A stretch of DNA of 64,000 nucleotides, taken from the NCBI RefSeq assembly GCF_000320505.1, contig NZ_BAGX02000020.1, positions 42,573 through 106,572 on the forward strand. Direction: 5' to 3'. Position 1 is the stretch's first letter, and each line of letters begins with the position of its first letter. The stretch is from Methanobrevibacter boviskoreani JH1 (GTDB lineage Archaea > Methanobacteriota > Methanobacteria > Methanobacteriales > Methanobacteriaceae). Below are positions 17,635 to 27,561 of this stretch, piece by piece. The notes under the pieces were generated by a model that was given only the letters and a program-made list of their open reading frames with translations, did no database searches and was not told where the DNA came from. A program made the translations under genes and the position numbers.

Positions 17635-18877
17635 TCATGCATAAAGCGTCTTCAGGACATGCTTCCATACATTTACCACAAAGGGTACAGAATCCAGCAA
17701 TAGGTAAATTACCTTCATCTTTAACATGTAACATATCATAAGGACAAGCTTCTACACAATCTCCACATTTATCACATTTAGATGGGTTAGCTTGGATCCT
17801 GTTTCTTAAAACTGTTTCTCCATCAATTTCAACTTCAAACTCATCAAAGATTAAAGCGTCATTAGGACAAGCAGCTGCACAAGCACCACATCTAGCACAT
17901 ACAGCAAATGAAGGTTCCTCATCACTTGCAACTTGTTCTGGTAATTTCATACCAGTTTTGGTAACTACACGAATTGCTTCGGTAGGACAAGCTATTGCAC
18001 ATGCACCAACGAAAGTACATTTTTCAACATCTCTTGAAACACCTAAAGCTTCTGCAGGTGTAGCTTCTCCATATTCAACATCTAAGGATATTGCATCAAC
18101 AGGACATAATTGTTCACATAAAGTACATGCTGCACAAACTTCAGGAAGTTTGACAGATAAAGTTGCACCTTTAGCTTCAATAAAGTCCCCAGGACAAGCT
18201 TCTACACAAGTATTACATCCAATACATTTACTTACATCAAGAGTGAATTCTTTAATTTCTTTGGAACGTTTAACTGGATTTGCATTTTCTGAAATAAAGA
18301 CTGCATTCCAAGGACAGGTTTGGGAACAAACTCCACATTTGAGACATTTAGTCTCATCAATAGTAATAGATTCACCAACAGCAGGTAAAGTAATTGCTTC
18401 TGCAGGACATTCATCGACACATGTTCCACATCCAACACAATCTTGGATATAGATAGGTCCATCAATGCTAATTTCTCTACTAGCTGGTTCAATAACTCCA
18501 GGGATTCCAATAATACCCATAGGACAGATATCTACACATTGTTTACACATTACACAGAAACCATCAATAGGCATTTTAGCAGAATCATTTAATTCAAGTG
18601 TTTTTGGAGGGCAAACATCTACACATTTTGGACTTCCACCACATTGATCACAACGTGCTGGATTATATGAAATTCTTACTTGAGTATGACCTTCTTTATC
18701 AACTTCTACTTCATCAATAGTAAGTGCACCATTTGGACAAACTTCAGCACATTTAGGTTCGCCACCACAGGTATCACAAAATATGATTTGTTTATCACCT
18801 ACTTGAATTGCAGATGAAGGACAAGTACCTTCACAAGCCCCACATTTAATACAGTCCTCTTGGTTAACTATTATCAT
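17630..18877 (-). CDS. mvhB: Polyferredoxin of the F420-non-reducing hydrogenase
   Basis: Twelve ferredoxin-type cysteine motifs in 415 residues, enough for about twelve [4Fe-4S] clusters, matching MvhB. Co-transcribed with the Mvh hydrogenase and thought to act as an electron store or conduit. Motifs two and three have a four-residue insert (CDTCGGEPKC, CDQCGGSPKC). Motif nine (C287, C293, C297) lacks the second cysteine: V290 stands in its place, so that cluster may be three-iron, or have a different ligand. The gene follows mvhA by 14 bases, with a GGGG-type ribosome-binding site, and ends at a bulged hairpin. Confidence 0.93.
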   Translation of the reverse strand: MIIVNQEDCIKCGACEGTCPSSAIQVGDKQIIFCDTCGGEPKCAEVCPNGALTIDEVEVDKEGHTQVRISYNPARCDQCGGSPKCVDVCPPKTLELNDSAKMPIDGFCVMCKQCVDICPMGIIGIPGVIEPASREISIDGPIYIQDCVGCGTCVDECPAEAITLPAVGESITIDETKCLKCGVCSQTCPWNAVFISENANPVKRSKEIKEFTLDVSKCIGCNTCVEACPGDFIEAKGATLSVKLPEVCAACTLCEQLCPVDAISLDVEYGEATPAEALGVSRDVEKCTFVGACAIACPTEAIRVVTKTGMKLPEQVASDEEPSFAVCARCGACAAACPNDALIFDEFEVEIDGETVLRNRIQANPSKCDKCGDCVEACPYDMLHVKDEGNLPIAGFCTLCGKCMEACPEDALCMK

Positions 18878-18890
18878 TTATAATTACCCC

Positions 18891-20315
18891 TTAGAGTTTT
18901 TTAACTGTATTTCCATCACTATCAATAATTTCTAAAGAGGAAAGTCTCATTTGACTGTCCATAGTATGGGTAGCACAAGATAAACAAGGATCGTATGCTC
19001 TGATAACCATTTCCATTAAGTTGAAGATAGAATCATCTACTTCTACACCAGGTTTGATGTATTTTTTAGCAACTTGGTCAATACCCATTTCCATAGCAGG
19101 GTTGTTTTGAATAGTTGCAACAACAATGTTTGCTTTGGTTACTAATCCATTATCATCGGTTTTGTAATGGTGGATTAAAGTACCACGAGGTGCTTCTACA
19201 ATACCAGCACCTTCACCAGCAGTTCTTTCGAGTTCATCTGGGAATTTTTTACCGGATAAATCTTCACCTAAAGCTACTTCAGCACATTCAGCACAAGCTA
19301 AAATTTCTATTAATCTAGCCCAGTGGAATAATAAAGGTTGTTGAGCATATCCGAATTTTTCACGGAACTCGTTTAATCTTTCTTGAGCAAGAGGTGCTTC
19401 TTTAGGCATTGAATCACAAACATTAATCCTTGATAAAGGAGCAACTCTGTAAATACCTTCAGGATATCCTAATTCTTTAATGTAAGGGAATTTTAACCAG
19501 GAGTAAGGTTTTACATGTTCTGCAACAATGTCTTGGTATTCTAAATTGTTGTATTCATATTCAACTTTACGACTGTCTTTAGCAGTAATTCTTACATTAC
19601 CATCGTATACATCCCATTTACCATCTTTAACTAAACCGCAGTGACGGGTAGCACCGAAATTACCTAAATCATTAACTAAGTCCATTTTTTCTTCAAAAAT
19701 AGGGATAGCTAAATCTAAAGTTTTTTGAGCTAAGTCAACATTTTCTTTTGCTCTTTCGAGTAATTCTTTTTGTTTGTCTTCAGATAATTCAGTAGAAATA
19801 CCACCAGGGGTAGATGAGGTAGGGTGAATTGGACGACCACCAATAGCTCTTACCATTTCAAGACCGTTTCTTCTCATATTAATAGCTTGTAAAGCTACTT
19901 CAGGTTGATCCTTAATAATTTGGAAAACATTTCTAGTTTTTCTATTTCCATTAGGGATTATTAAATCTGGAGCGGATAAGAAGTAGAAAGATAATGCGTG
20001 GGAGTGCATAAATGAACCCCAGTTCATGATTTCTCTCATTCTGTAAGCGGTTGGTAAGATATCGTCTCCAAATCCGTAAATTTGATCAACAGCTTTTGCA
20101 GCTGCAAAGTGGTGTTGTACATCACAAATACCACAGATTCTAGGAACTAAACGAGGTAATTCTTCTGCAGGTCTACCTTGTAAGAACTTTTCAAATCCTC
20201 TGAATTCCATAACATGTAATCTTGTTTCTTCAACATTTCCTGCGTCATCTAAAAGAACAGTAATTTTAGCGTGACCTTCAATACGAGTAACAGGTTCCAT
20301 AGTTAGTTTTGCCAT
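18891..20315 (-). CDS. mvhA: F420-non-reducing [NiFe] hydrogenase large subunit
   Basis: Catalytic subunit that oxidises H2; with MvhG, MvhD and HdrABC it drives electron-bifurcating reduction of CoM-S-S-CoB and ferredoxin in the cytoplasm. The four nickel ligands are present: C61 and C64 in RICGICD and the DPCLSC pair (C444, C447). A tail of 24 residues after CATH (ending at H450) is the expected C-terminal peptide removed by a maturation protease. No selenocysteine: all four ligands are ordinary cysteine codons. 474 residues. One base separates its start from the mvhG stop. Confidence 0.95.
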   Translation of the reverse strand: MAKLTMEPVTRIEGHAKITVLLDDAGNVEETRLHVMEFRGFEKFLQGRPAEELPRLVPRICGICDVQHHFAAAKAVDQIYGFGDDILPTAYRMREIMNWGSFMHSHALSFYFLSAPDLIIPNGNRKTRNVFQIIKDQPEVALQAINMRRNGLEMVRAIGGRPIHPTSSTPGGISTELSEDKQKELLERAKENVDLAQKTLDLAIPIFEEKMDLVNDLGNFGATRHCGLVKDGKWDVYDGNVRITAKDSRKVEYEYNNLEYQDIVAEHVKPYSWLKFPYIKELGYPEGIYRVAPLSRINVCDSMPKEAPLAQERLNEFREKFGYAQQPLLFHWARLIEILACAECAEVALGEDLSGKKFPDELERTAGEGAGIVEAPRGTLIHHYKTDDNGLVTKANIVVATIQNNPAMEMGIDQVAKKYIKPGVEVDDSIFNLMEMVIRAYDPCLSCATHTMDSQMRLSSLEIIDSDGNTVKKL

Positions 20316-20316
20316 T

Positions 20317-21246
20317 CTATTCTCCTCCTTTTTGCATTTTCATTGGGATTAATGCAGCTGGTAAAGTGTATGTGTAAAAAGTACCAACTAAATCATCTAA
20401 TTGATTAGCAACTTCTTCAGGATCAACAGTCTTATCCTCTTCAACACGGTAATCAGAAGCGATTGCACTAATCATTTTAGCACCAGCATCAATGATTTTA
20501 GCAGTAGGTCCATAACATCCTCTACATGGAATTGCAATAGAAGGACATTCAGCACCACATAAGGATACTGTAGCAGGTCCTAAACATACTAAACCTTGAG
20601 CAATTAAACATAAATCATCTTCAGGTTTACCAATTTCCATTTGTCTTTTAACAAAGTCCATAGCTAAACCTTCAGGTGGTTTTTCTCTAGGACAAACTTC
20701 ACATAAGTTTGTGGTAGGTAATTCAATTGTTTCACCTTTAAGTAAAGCAAGAACAGCTTCAGCAACAACATCGGATCTTGGTGGGCAACCAGGAATAATT
20801 AAGTCTACATCAATTACTTCAGGTAATGGTCTTACTCTGTTTTCTAAATGAGGAACATCTTCAGAAGGAATAATTCCATCAGGGTTTGGAGTAGTGATAG
20901 AGTTAATATAAGCTTCTTCTTCTAACTCTTCAGTAGTCCATAAGTTACCAAGTCCAGGAATACCTCCGTATACTGCACAGGTTCCGTAAGCCATGACTGC
21001 TTTAGATTTTTCTCTTAAAAGTTCAGCCATTTCTCTGTTTTCATCGTTTCTAATTCCACCTTCAATAATACAGATATCTAATTCAGGAATTTCATCATAT
21101 TTAGTATCCATTAAAACAGGACAGAATTCGAAATCAGCTAATTCTAAAACATCAATTAAAGATTCGTGGAAATCAGCAATGGATAAGTGACATCCAGAAC
21201 ATCCGCCTAACCACATGGTTCCAATTTTTACTTTTTCATCAGCCAT
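20317..21246 (-). CDS. mvhG: F420-non-reducing hydrogenase small subunit
   Basis: Iron-sulfur small subunit that passes electrons from the NiFe site to MvhD. Proximal-cluster ligands are visible in [22 protein letters not shown] and PGCPP; C-terminal cysteines in [36 protein letters not shown] supply the medial and distal clusters. 309 residues. There is no twin-arginine signal, in line with a cytoplasmic enzyme. It starts 16 bases after mvhD with a GGAGG site. Confidence 0.95.
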   Translation of the reverse strand: MADEKVKIGTMWLGGCSGCHLSIADFHESLIDVLELADFEFCPVLMDTKYDEIPELDICIIEGGIRNDENREMAELLREKSKAVMAYGTCAVYGGIPGLGNLWTTEELEEEAYINSITTPNPDGIIPSEDVPHLENRVRPLPEVIDVDLIIPGCPPRSDVVAEAVLALLKGETIELPTTNLCEVCPREKPPEGLAMDFVKRQMEIGKPEDDLCLIAQGLVCLGPATVSLCGAECPSIAIPCRGCYGPTAKIIDAGAKMISAIASDYRVEEDKTVDPEEVANQLDDLVGTFYTYTLPAALIPMKMQKGGE

Positions 21247-21262
21247 AATTTATCCTCCATTA

Positions 21263-21682
21263 TTAAGCATTAATTTGTTCTTTTAAAGGTGAAGGTCCTA
21301 AATCTTTAATTCTAGCAACCATCATTCTTACTGTATTTGCGAATTTTTCACCTTCAGAAGCGGAAATCCAATCGTGGTATAATCTTTCTCTTTCAATACC
21401 TAATTCTTCGATTAAATTATAAACGATTCTCATTCTTCTGTCTAATTTATAGTTACCTGCATCATAGTGGCAATCTCCCATGTGACAACCAGTTACAAGT
21501 ACACCATCAGCACCTTCTCTGAATGCTTTTAATACGAATTGTGGATCAATTCTACCAGAACACATTACACGAATAACTCTTATATTAGGTGGGTATTGCA
21601 TCCTAGCTGTACCAGCAGTATCTGCTCCACCATAGGAACACCAGTTACAACAAAACATTACAATTTTTATATCATCTGCCAT
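21263..21682 (-). CDS. mvhD: MvhD, electron-transfer subunit linking hydrogenase to HdrA
   Basis: Small [2Fe-2S] protein that docks the hydrogenase to heterodisulfide reductase HdrA. Cysteines are in [24 protein letters not shown] and [14 protein letters not shown], the conserved MvhD/HdrA-C-terminal pattern. 139 residues, normal. It is the first gene of mvhDGAB and has a strong GGAGG ribosome-binding site. Upstream there is a box A at 21909-21917 and a pair of palindromes near the expected transcription start, giving a leader of about 200 bases. Confidence 0.95.
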   Translation of the reverse strand: MADDIKIVMFCCNWCSYGGADTAGTARMQYPPNIRVIRVMCSGRIDPQFVLKAFREGADGVLVTGCHMGDCHYDAGNYKLDRRMRIVYNLIEELGIERERLYHDWISASEGEKFANTVRMMVARIKDLGPSPLKEQINA

Positions 21683-21856
21683 AGAGTTTAACCTCCTCTA
21701 TTAAAAAATTTACCAATCTTTTCAAAAACTTAAGTTTTTAAAAATATTGATTTCTCTCTTATAAAATCAACCTATTCAATTAAATATAGAAAACCTGAAA
21801 ATGCAGAAACTAATTTTCAAGAAATATATTTTCATGAATAAATCTCCGTACCTCAA

Positions 21857-21884
21857 TGAGCTAGCTCAGCATTACATTAATGTA
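21857..21884. promoter_or_regulatory. Two adjacent 12-bp palindromes at the mvh start site
   Basis: TGAGCTAGCTCA (21857-21868) and TACATTAATGTA (21873-21884) are each perfect palindromes with centres 16 bases apart. They lie about 29-51 bases downstream of the box A centre, so they cover the predicted transcription start and early leader of mvhDGAB. That is where an archaeal repressor would bind. They are the least AT-rich part of the spacer. Confidence 0.6.
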
Positions 21885-21908
21885 CTATTACAATATTACT
21901 TCTAACTT

Positions 21909-21917
21909 TAATATAAA
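21909..21917 (-). promoter_or_regulatory. Box A of the mvhDGAB promoter
   Basis: TTTATATTA on the minus strand, a good archaeal TATA box. The same nine bases occur at the mcr promoter (37741-37749). The start site is expected about 25 bases downstream, near 21888. Confidence 0.6.
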
Positions 21918-22338
21918 TGTTACACGGAAATTAAAATCGAAACATTTAAATAATATAAAAAGATTTTATGAATTTTTAAATTAGAATATGTTTAATAAAA
22001 AATGAGAAAAAATTGATAAAAATATAAAAAAAATTATAAGTAACTAAACAGAATTACATAAATTTATAAAAATGAATTTAATTCAACAAATATAGTTTGT
22101 CATACTACGAATAAATTAAAAATTATTTATTTTAATTGTTTTAATATATAAGATTTAATAAAAAAAATTATTTTAACATTGAAATAATAAATGGAACAAT
22201 AAAAAAATTAAAAAATACTAAACAAAATTAAAATAAAACAAGTAATAACTATATAAAATATTGTATTACATAAAACAAGTATGAAAAATTAATTTTACAC
22301 ATAAAAAATATAAAAAAAATAAAAGAAGTGAAAGAAAA

Positions 22339-23607
22339 TTACATTCCCTTTACACTCATGTCTATCATTTTTTTAGTATATTCTGCAAGAGCAGGAGGCA
22401 ATCCTGTAATATCCATATTTAAAAATCCTCTTACAATCATAGATGCAGCCTCTTCCTCGGTAAATCCACGGGAAGTAAGATAGTAAATTTCATCCTCATC
22501 AATTTTACCTACTGCAGCCTCGTGAGACAATTCAAGACCTGATGAATTAGCCTCAAGAATAGGTACTGCATATATAGATGCATCATCTGACAATACAAGA
22601 CCATTACATTCAAGGTGACCTTTTACTTCAGGTTTTTCACCTATTAAATGACCTCTTGCATAGATTTTAGACTGATCATTTGCAACAGTACGTGAAATTA
22701 CTTCGGCAGAACTGTTTTGACCATATAGATATGCCCTTGAACCAACATCAATATATGAATTTTTTTGACCAGATAAAACACTTTGGAAAAGTGCCCTTGA
22801 ATTATTACCCTCACAATAGGTTGTAGGGTAAGACTGTACAGAGTGAACCGGACTGGTCAAAATATAATTATTTATAAATGTTGTATTATCCGCCTGTTTA
22901 ATTCCAGTTCTCGGACGAACTTCTACCTGTTCAGCCCAGTTATGAACCATGGTAAATGTTAGTTTTGCACCAGGTTTAAGGTAAATCTCACTTACACCTA
23001 CATGAAGTGCTGATGATACATCATCACCAGTTGCACAACCAGTAATTAGATGCAATTCTGAATTCTCCTCAGCAATAATAACATTATGTGCTGTTTGCAT
23101 AATATCCTTATCTGCAATAAACATACAAGCCTGTACAGGGAAGAATTCTTTGGTTCCTGGAAGTGACCTTACAAAATATCCATTGTATTCTCCTTCTTCT
23201 TTTTCCCTTAAAGCTGCCTCGGCAGTGTATTTATCCTGATCTGATTTAACAGCATTCCAAAGATAATCTTTAACCCAAGGATATTTATCAAGTGCAACAC
23301 CTGTATTCATTACCTCCACATCACTAGATAATTGTGCTGTGAAGATGTTACTTTGATCCATCTGTACAAATGAACCTGCCCTATCTTCTTGGCTTGTATC
23401 AACACCTACAGACAATAAAGTATCCTGGTCTTTTTTAGCCAAATCATCCAAATCATCTATAACATCAAAAGCTGAAATATTATCATTTGTATAATTTTCA
23501 ATAGTAATATCAGTACCTAGTGGTGCCTTTTTATTTTTAGCCTTTTCAGCATCTTCATAAACATTGCGCACAATTAACACATCCTGTAAATCCATTTTCT
23601 CTAACAT
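22339..23607 (-). CDS. sufB: SufB/SufD-family Fe-S cluster scaffold
   Basis: Scaffold partner of the SufC ATPase in the minimal archaeal SufBC iron-sulfur assembly system, which supplies the many clusters of Mvh, Hdr and other methanogen enzymes. The C-terminal half shows the right-handed beta-helix signature of SufB/SufD (SVLSGQKNSYIDVGSRAYLYGQNSSAEVISRTV; GLELSHEAAVGKIDEDEIYYLTSRGF). 422 residues from the ATG at 23607, overlapping sufC by 53 bases; a GTG at 23571 with an overlap of 17 bases (MRNVYEDAEKAK) is an attractive alternative start. SufB and SufD cannot be told apart by eye. Confidence 0.85.
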   Translation of the reverse strand: MLEKMDLQDVLIVRNVYEDAEKAKNKKAPLGTDITIENYTNDNISAFDVIDDLDDLAKKDQDTLLSVGVDTSQEDRAGSFVQMDQSNIFTAQLSSDVEVMNTGVALDKYPWVKDYLWNAVKSDQDKYTAEAALREKEEGEYNGYFVRSLPGTKEFFPVQACMFIADKDIMQTAHNVIIAEENSELHLITGCATGDDVSSALHVGVSEIYLKPGAKLTFTMVHNWAEQVEVRPRTGIKQADNTTFINNYILTSPVHSVQSYPTTYCEGNNSRALFQSVLSGQKNSYIDVGSRAYLYGQNSSAEVISRTVANDQSKIYARGHLIGEKPEVKGHLECNGLVLSDDASIYAVPILEANSSGLELSHEAAVGKIDEDEIYYLTSRGFTEEEAASMIVRGFLNMDITGLPPALAEYTKKMIDMSVKGM

Positions 23608-24310
23608 CAGCTAAAATCTCTTCAGGGTTACCTGAGCAAGCTATCTCACCATTCATTAAAATATGAGCCTTATCTGCTTTTACAAAGTTTAAAATATAAC
23701 CTAAGTGGGTAATAAGTAAACCTGATCTCTTACGTTCACTCAATTTCTTTTGTTTATCCAAGATTACATTTAATTCCTCTGCAATTAATTCGACATTCTC
23801 AATATCCACACCTGAATCAGGTTCATCAAACATTGTAAAGTCAGGCTGTTGAGCTAAAAGTTGTAAAATTTCAGATCTCTTAACTTCCCCACCAGAAAAT
23901 CCTAGATTAACATCCCTGTTTAAGAAATTTTCATTGAACTTTAATTTATCTGCAAGTTCTTTCATTCTAGGATTTAACTCTTCATCCTCTTCTTGACCTG
24001 ATTCATATTTCAATAAATCTTTTACAGTAATTCCTCGAATTGCAGGAGGATTTTGGAAACTTACTCCCATTCCTAAAGCAACTCTTTCAGAGGTAGGCAT
24101 ATTAGTTATGTCCTTACCTTTAAATTTTATAGTACCATTAGTAACTTTATATTTAGGAAATCCTAATATTGTCATGAATAAAGTACTTTTACCGGCTCCA
24201 TTAGGGCCTAAAAGTACATGGGTTTCTCCTTCCCCAATTGAAAGGTTAACATTTTTTAAAACTTGTTTACCTTCAACTTCAACTGCCAAGTTGCTTATTT
24301 CAAGTAACAT
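23555..24310 (-). CDS. sufC: SufC, Fe-S assembly ABC ATPase
   Basis: Soluble ABC-type ATPase that powers the SufB(D) scaffold. Walker A GPNGAGKST at about residues 35-43, Q-loop in GVSFQNPPAI, ABC signature NLGFSGGEVKRSE, Walker B FTMFDEPDSGVD and the switch His in LLITHLGYIL. 251 residues, normal. The C-terminus GCVNCAQCL has extra cysteines. The ribosome-binding site AAGGTGAT is strong. It overlaps sufB, so the two form one operon, with sufC first. Confidence 0.93.
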   Translation of the reverse strand: MLLEISNLAVEVEGKQVLKNVNLSIGEGETHVLLGPNGAGKSTLFMTILGFPKYKVTNGTIKFKGKDITNMPTSERVALGMGVSFQNPPAIRGITVKDLLKYESGQEEDEELNPRMKELADKLKFNENFLNRDVNLGFSGGEVKRSEILQLLAQQPDFTMFDEPDSGVDIENVELIAEELNVILDKQKKLSERKRSGLLITHLGYILNFVKADKAHILMNGEIACSGNPEEILADVRENGFTGCVNCAQCL

Positions 24311-24675
24311 AATCTATCACCTTAAACTTTATAAGATTAATATTAGTATAAACAGAATTTATAAAAAAAATATAAATAGTGTTATATTACTAAAATATTT
24401 TATTTTCAATAATATAAAACTATGTATAACAATTGATATAAATTAAGGAGAATAGTTTAAACTAAAAAATAATGGATATATCAAAAATATGAATAAAAAC
24501 AAGCAAAAAAATACCATTAAAAATAATTATTGGATAAAAATCCCTATTAAAAATATGTAAAATATCTAAAAATAATAGAATAAAAAAATTATAATCAAAT
24601 ATTAATTAAAAGATATTTAAAAAATTAGAGATATGAAAAAAAGCCATAAAAAAATAGATAATGAAAGTTGAAAAT
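24311..24675. other. AT-rich spacer upstream of sufC
   Basis: 365 AT-rich bases between the PRC-barrel gene and sufC, both on the minus strand. It should contain the suf promoter; a TATA-like stretch is at 24360-24380. No regulatory palindrome or RNA gene was seen. Confidence 0.4.
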
Positions 24676-24945
24676 TTATTCAGTTACAATGATAAATTCT
24701 CCAACCTTTTCAACCTTTGAGAAAGGAACAAGTAATAAATCTCCTTTTCTTTTTGCTCCTTTGACATGAACATTACGTCCGTCTTCAACTTTGATTGCAA
24801 TATCTACAATTTTACCGGTTTTATCATTAATAATAAGTTCATCAAGAACACCTAAAATACGAGCATTGTTTGTTGCTACCTGGTAATTCTTAACTTCACT
24901 CCATAATTTTTCTTCTCTTTTTTGAACACTTTTCTTACTTTCCAT
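24676..24945 (-). CDS. PRC-barrel domain protein
   Basis: 89-residue soluble protein. Residues 18-85 form a PRC-barrel: VATNNARILGVLDELIINDKTGKIVDIAIKV, then GDLLLVPFSKVEKVGEFIIV. The N-terminus is charged (SKKSVQKREEKLW). Single-domain PRC-barrel proteins are common in methanogens and possibly bind RNA or proteins; no specific function is established. A GGTGGAATC ribosome-binding region precedes the ATG. It is a single gene between cobY and the suf operon. Confidence 0.85.
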   Translation of the reverse strand: MESKKSVQKREEKLWSEVKNYQVATNNARILGVLDELIINDKTGKIVDIAIKVEDGRNVHVKGAKRKGDLLLVPFSKVEKVGEFIIVTE

Positions 24946-25086
24946 GATTCCACCATGATAAAATATTCTTAATCATTAAGATATATGTTATTTTATATTA
25001 TTTAAAATGATTGTTATTTACAATAAAATTCCATCTTAACAAATTAAAATAAAAAAAAGAACAATAAAAACAAAAATAGTTAAGTA

Positions 25087-25725
25087 TTATTTTTCAATAG
25101 AATCTAAGATATTATAAGCTATGGAAATATCATCGATAGAATTCAAATTAAAAGCAAGTTCGATATTTTCCATGACAATATTAGTCTCATCTTGAATAGA
25201 ATTATTAGATTTTAGAATATTTAAACCAGAGGGAACCAAACCATTAAATTCATATTCATAGGATACATTGTATTTATCATAAACCTCAGTTGGTATCAAT
25301 ACAGATAATGCAGATTTGTCCTGATTTAAATATATCTTCAAAACCTCATCAATAACATCAGAGCTAACAAATGGTAAATCAGAATTTAACATCAATAAAG
25401 TATTATCTTTTGATATTTCCTGAAGAATATTTAAAACATATGATAAATCACTAAGATAGTCCTTACCAGGACTATCTAGAAAATATTTGTCATAAGTATC
25501 AAAAGAATCCCTAAGTTCAATAAAATCAGATTCTATTAAATAATCTTTAGTATTCTGTGTATGTGGACTAACAATGACCAAAACCTTGGCAATTAACTTT
25601 GATTGATACATATTATCCAATACATAGTCAATTAAAAATTTATTATTAAATTTATATAGAGGCTTTTCAGATTTAGATTTCAATCTGGTACCCTTTCCTC
25701 CAGCCATAATTAGTCCAATGATCAT
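25087..25725 (-). CDS. cobY: Adenosylcobinamide-phosphate guanylyltransferase CobY
   Basis: Activates adenosylcobinamide phosphate with GTP in the nucleotide-loop assembly of cobamides, the cofactor class bound by MtrA. The archaeal CobY/MobA-like nucleotidyltransferase motif LIMAGGKGTRL (residues 5-15) is followed by KPLYKFNNKFLIDYVLDNM and a metal-site aspartate in LLMLNSDLPFVSSDV. 212 residues, a usual length. It follows methanogenesis marker 14 by 20 bases on the same strand, so corrinoid supply may be co-expressed with an mtr-linked gene. Other MobA-like transferases cannot be fully excluded. Confidence 0.8.
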   Translation of the reverse strand: MIIGLIMAGGKGTRLKSKSEKPLYKFNNKFLIDYVLDNMYQSKLIAKVLVIVSPHTQNTKDYLIESDFIELRDSFDTYDKYFLDSPGKDYLSDLSYVLNILQEISKDNTLLMLNSDLPFVSSDVIDEVLKIYLNQDKSALSVLIPTEVYDKYNVSYEYEFNGLVPSGLNILKSNNSIQDETNIVMENIELAFNLNSIDDISIAYNILDSIEK

Positions 25726-25745
25726 AAAAATCCAAAAATAAAAAA

Positions 25746-27221
25746 TTATTTAGGTATTCTACCTTGAAGTTTCATTCTTTTACCTAAAATACATTTACCA
25801 CCTTGATGACCACCAATAGGATTTTTCTGTGTACCCATTGAATTCATACAACGAGCCATAATCGCAGAACCTAATGCAAGACCATCTTCAACAAATACAG
25901 TATCAACAAACTTATCTTTGGAATATTCTAAAATTAGTTCAGGTTTACGTCCTGTAATACCTGCCCTACCAGTAATTCCTAAAACAGATCCCCCAGTTAT
26001 AACATTTTCTTTAAATGCAATATCCAAAGTTCTATGAACAATCATAGCAGATACATAATCCATTGTTGAGATAAGTGTTGGAAGACCGTCATTTTCATAA
26101 ATTTCATGACCAAAATCAGTTAAATCAGGTAGTTTATCACCGTTTTCTCCAACATCACAACCTATCAAACAAGTACCTGATTCCTCAGCAGCCTCAGGAT
26201 TAATTGGAACGGTACCGAACCTGGTTATTCCGGTAGGAACCTTTCTAATATCAATAAACTTGCTGTGAACCTTTTCAGCATTAACCTTAGCTTTTTTCTT
26301 ATCTCCCTTCATATCTAATTTAGGAGTATAAATATCTAATGCAGCACCATATTTTGGATCCACCTGACCTGAACCCTTTGCAAGTGAATCTGAAACTACA
26401 CCTGCAAGACCTAAAAAGTTACCAACAGTATTAGCATAAGGCACATTATCATTTACAATACGGCCCGCCAAGGTTGAACCGAAGTCAAGTGAAACACAAG
26501 GATTTCTATAATCAACATCAGTCCATTTTGCACCTAACTTAATACCCGCAGTTACAAGCTCACCTTCCATCTCATTTGCAGTGGATTGAGGTCCTTTAGG
26601 AGGAACCACACTTACAACAGCACCATCAAACTGAATATTATCAAGTAAAGTATATTTTCTAAGTCTTTCAGGAAGTTGTTTAGAGCTCATTGCTGGAGCC
26701 ATTTTTCTTGGAGGTATACCTGCATCAAGACAACCATCTGCCAATGCTTTAATTAATTCACCAGCCTCTTCAGCAGTTGAAAACCCTGCGGTAACACCTG
26801 TAGATCTTACAACAAAATCCAAATCATCTTCTTTATCAACCCCTGCTTTTTTAAGAGATTCCAAAACAGTGTCCCTAATCATCTCAGCTACTGCCTCTTT
26901 AGATAATTCTATTCCCCAAACAGTTTTACCAAAAACTTTTTCATTAGGTTTAGGTGGACGAATATCCCTAGTCATTTTAACTGTTTTATCCAGTAAATAA
27001 GATTTACTGTTATTTAAATTTGTGGCTGCTAAAATACATTTTGTTGTAGTATTACCAAGTTCCACTGATGCTGTAACATAATAAACATCTTGTTTAGTTT
27101 GGTACATGGCACCACTTTGAGGTCTGTTATTACTAGCTTTTAGTGAAGCTAAACTTACTGGTTGGCTGTGTGCAATTATTGGTTTTGGCCCCTTATTAAA
27201 TAAATTCCCAAATAATGACAT
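25746..27221 (-). CDS. Methanogenesis marker protein 14
   Basis: Conserved methanogen protein found next to mtr genes and annotated as methanogenesis marker 14; no established activity. 491 residues, cytoplasmic. The N-terminal segment YVTASVELGNTTTKCILAAT resembles the phosphate-1 loop of ASKHA ATPases, CVSLDFGSTLAGRIV could be a second such loop, and VFVEDGLALGSAIMARCMNSMG resembles their C-terminal adenosine region. The fold suggests an ATP-driven activator, perhaps for the corrinoid protein of Mtr, comparable in idea to RACo/RamA activators. The fold and the role are both inference. It lies 340 bases beyond mtrH, past a terminator, and 20 bases before cobY. Confidence 0.85.
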   Translation of the reverse strand: MSLFGNLFNKGPKPIIAHSQPVSLASLKASNNRPQSGAMYQTKQDVYYVTASVELGNTTTKCILAATNLNNSKSYLLDKTVKMTRDIRPPKPNEKVFGKTVWGIELSKEAVAEMIRDTVLESLKKAGVDKEDDLDFVVRSTGVTAGFSTAEEAGELIKALADGCLDAGIPPRKMAPAMSSKQLPERLRKYTLLDNIQFDGAVVSVVPPKGPQSTANEMEGELVTAGIKLGAKWTDVDYRNPCVSLDFGSTLAGRIVNDNVPYANTVGNFLGLAGVVSDSLAKGSGQVDPKYGAALDIYTPKLDMKGDKKKAKVNAEKVHSKFIDIRKVPTGITRFGTVPINPEAAEESGTCLIGCDVGENGDKLPDLTDFGHEIYENDGLPTLISTMDYVSAMIVHRTLDIAFKENVITGGSVLGITGRAGITGRKPELILEYSKDKFVDTVFVEDGLALGSAIMARCMNSMGTQKNPIGGHQGGKCILGKRMKLQGRIPK

Positions 27222-27561
27222 TTAACTATCCCCTACTTTAATATATCTAATTTATTTTTTTAAAAAATAATTAATAATATTTCTTAAATTTTAATAATAT
27301 AAATTTTTTTAAATGATTTTACTAAAACATGGAAAAAATAATAAAGCAATGACTTGTCTTTCATAAAATATACAAAAATTCAATAAACTAACAAGAATAT
27401 TAAAATATATTGAAATAAAAAAAGCTAGAAAATAGTATTCTAAAAAATATCAAAAAAATCTTAAAAATGAGTATAAGTATAAAGTATCGAAAATCAATTT
27501 TTAAAACAGAATATATAGAAAAAAGAAGATTAGATGAATGATCATCTAATCAGCAAAGTAT
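27222..27561. other. Spacer between mtrH and marker 14
   Basis: 340 AT-rich bases holding the mtrH terminator at its right end. The remainder probably includes a separate promoter for the marker 14/cobY pair. No further structure was seen. Confidence 0.45.
27511..27551 (-). terminator. Terminator of the mtr operon
   Basis: A perfect 10-bp stem (GATTAGATGA 27528-27537 with TCATCTAATC 27542-27551) and a four-base loop, beginning 10 bases after the mtrH stop, followed on the minus strand by TTCTTTTTTC. Strong intrinsic-terminator-like structure. Confidence 0.65.

Larger units (their letters stand above)
21683..22338. other. mvh promoter region and spacer to suf genes
   Basis: 656 bases. The mvh promoter and two operator-like palindromes lie in 21857-21917 (separate entries). 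From 21930 to 22338 it is A/T with no open frame or RNA-like island; sufB (minus strand) ends at the right edge, with an imperfect AGTG...CACT hairpin and T-rich tract overlapping its end (about 22305-22358). Confidence 0.5.
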
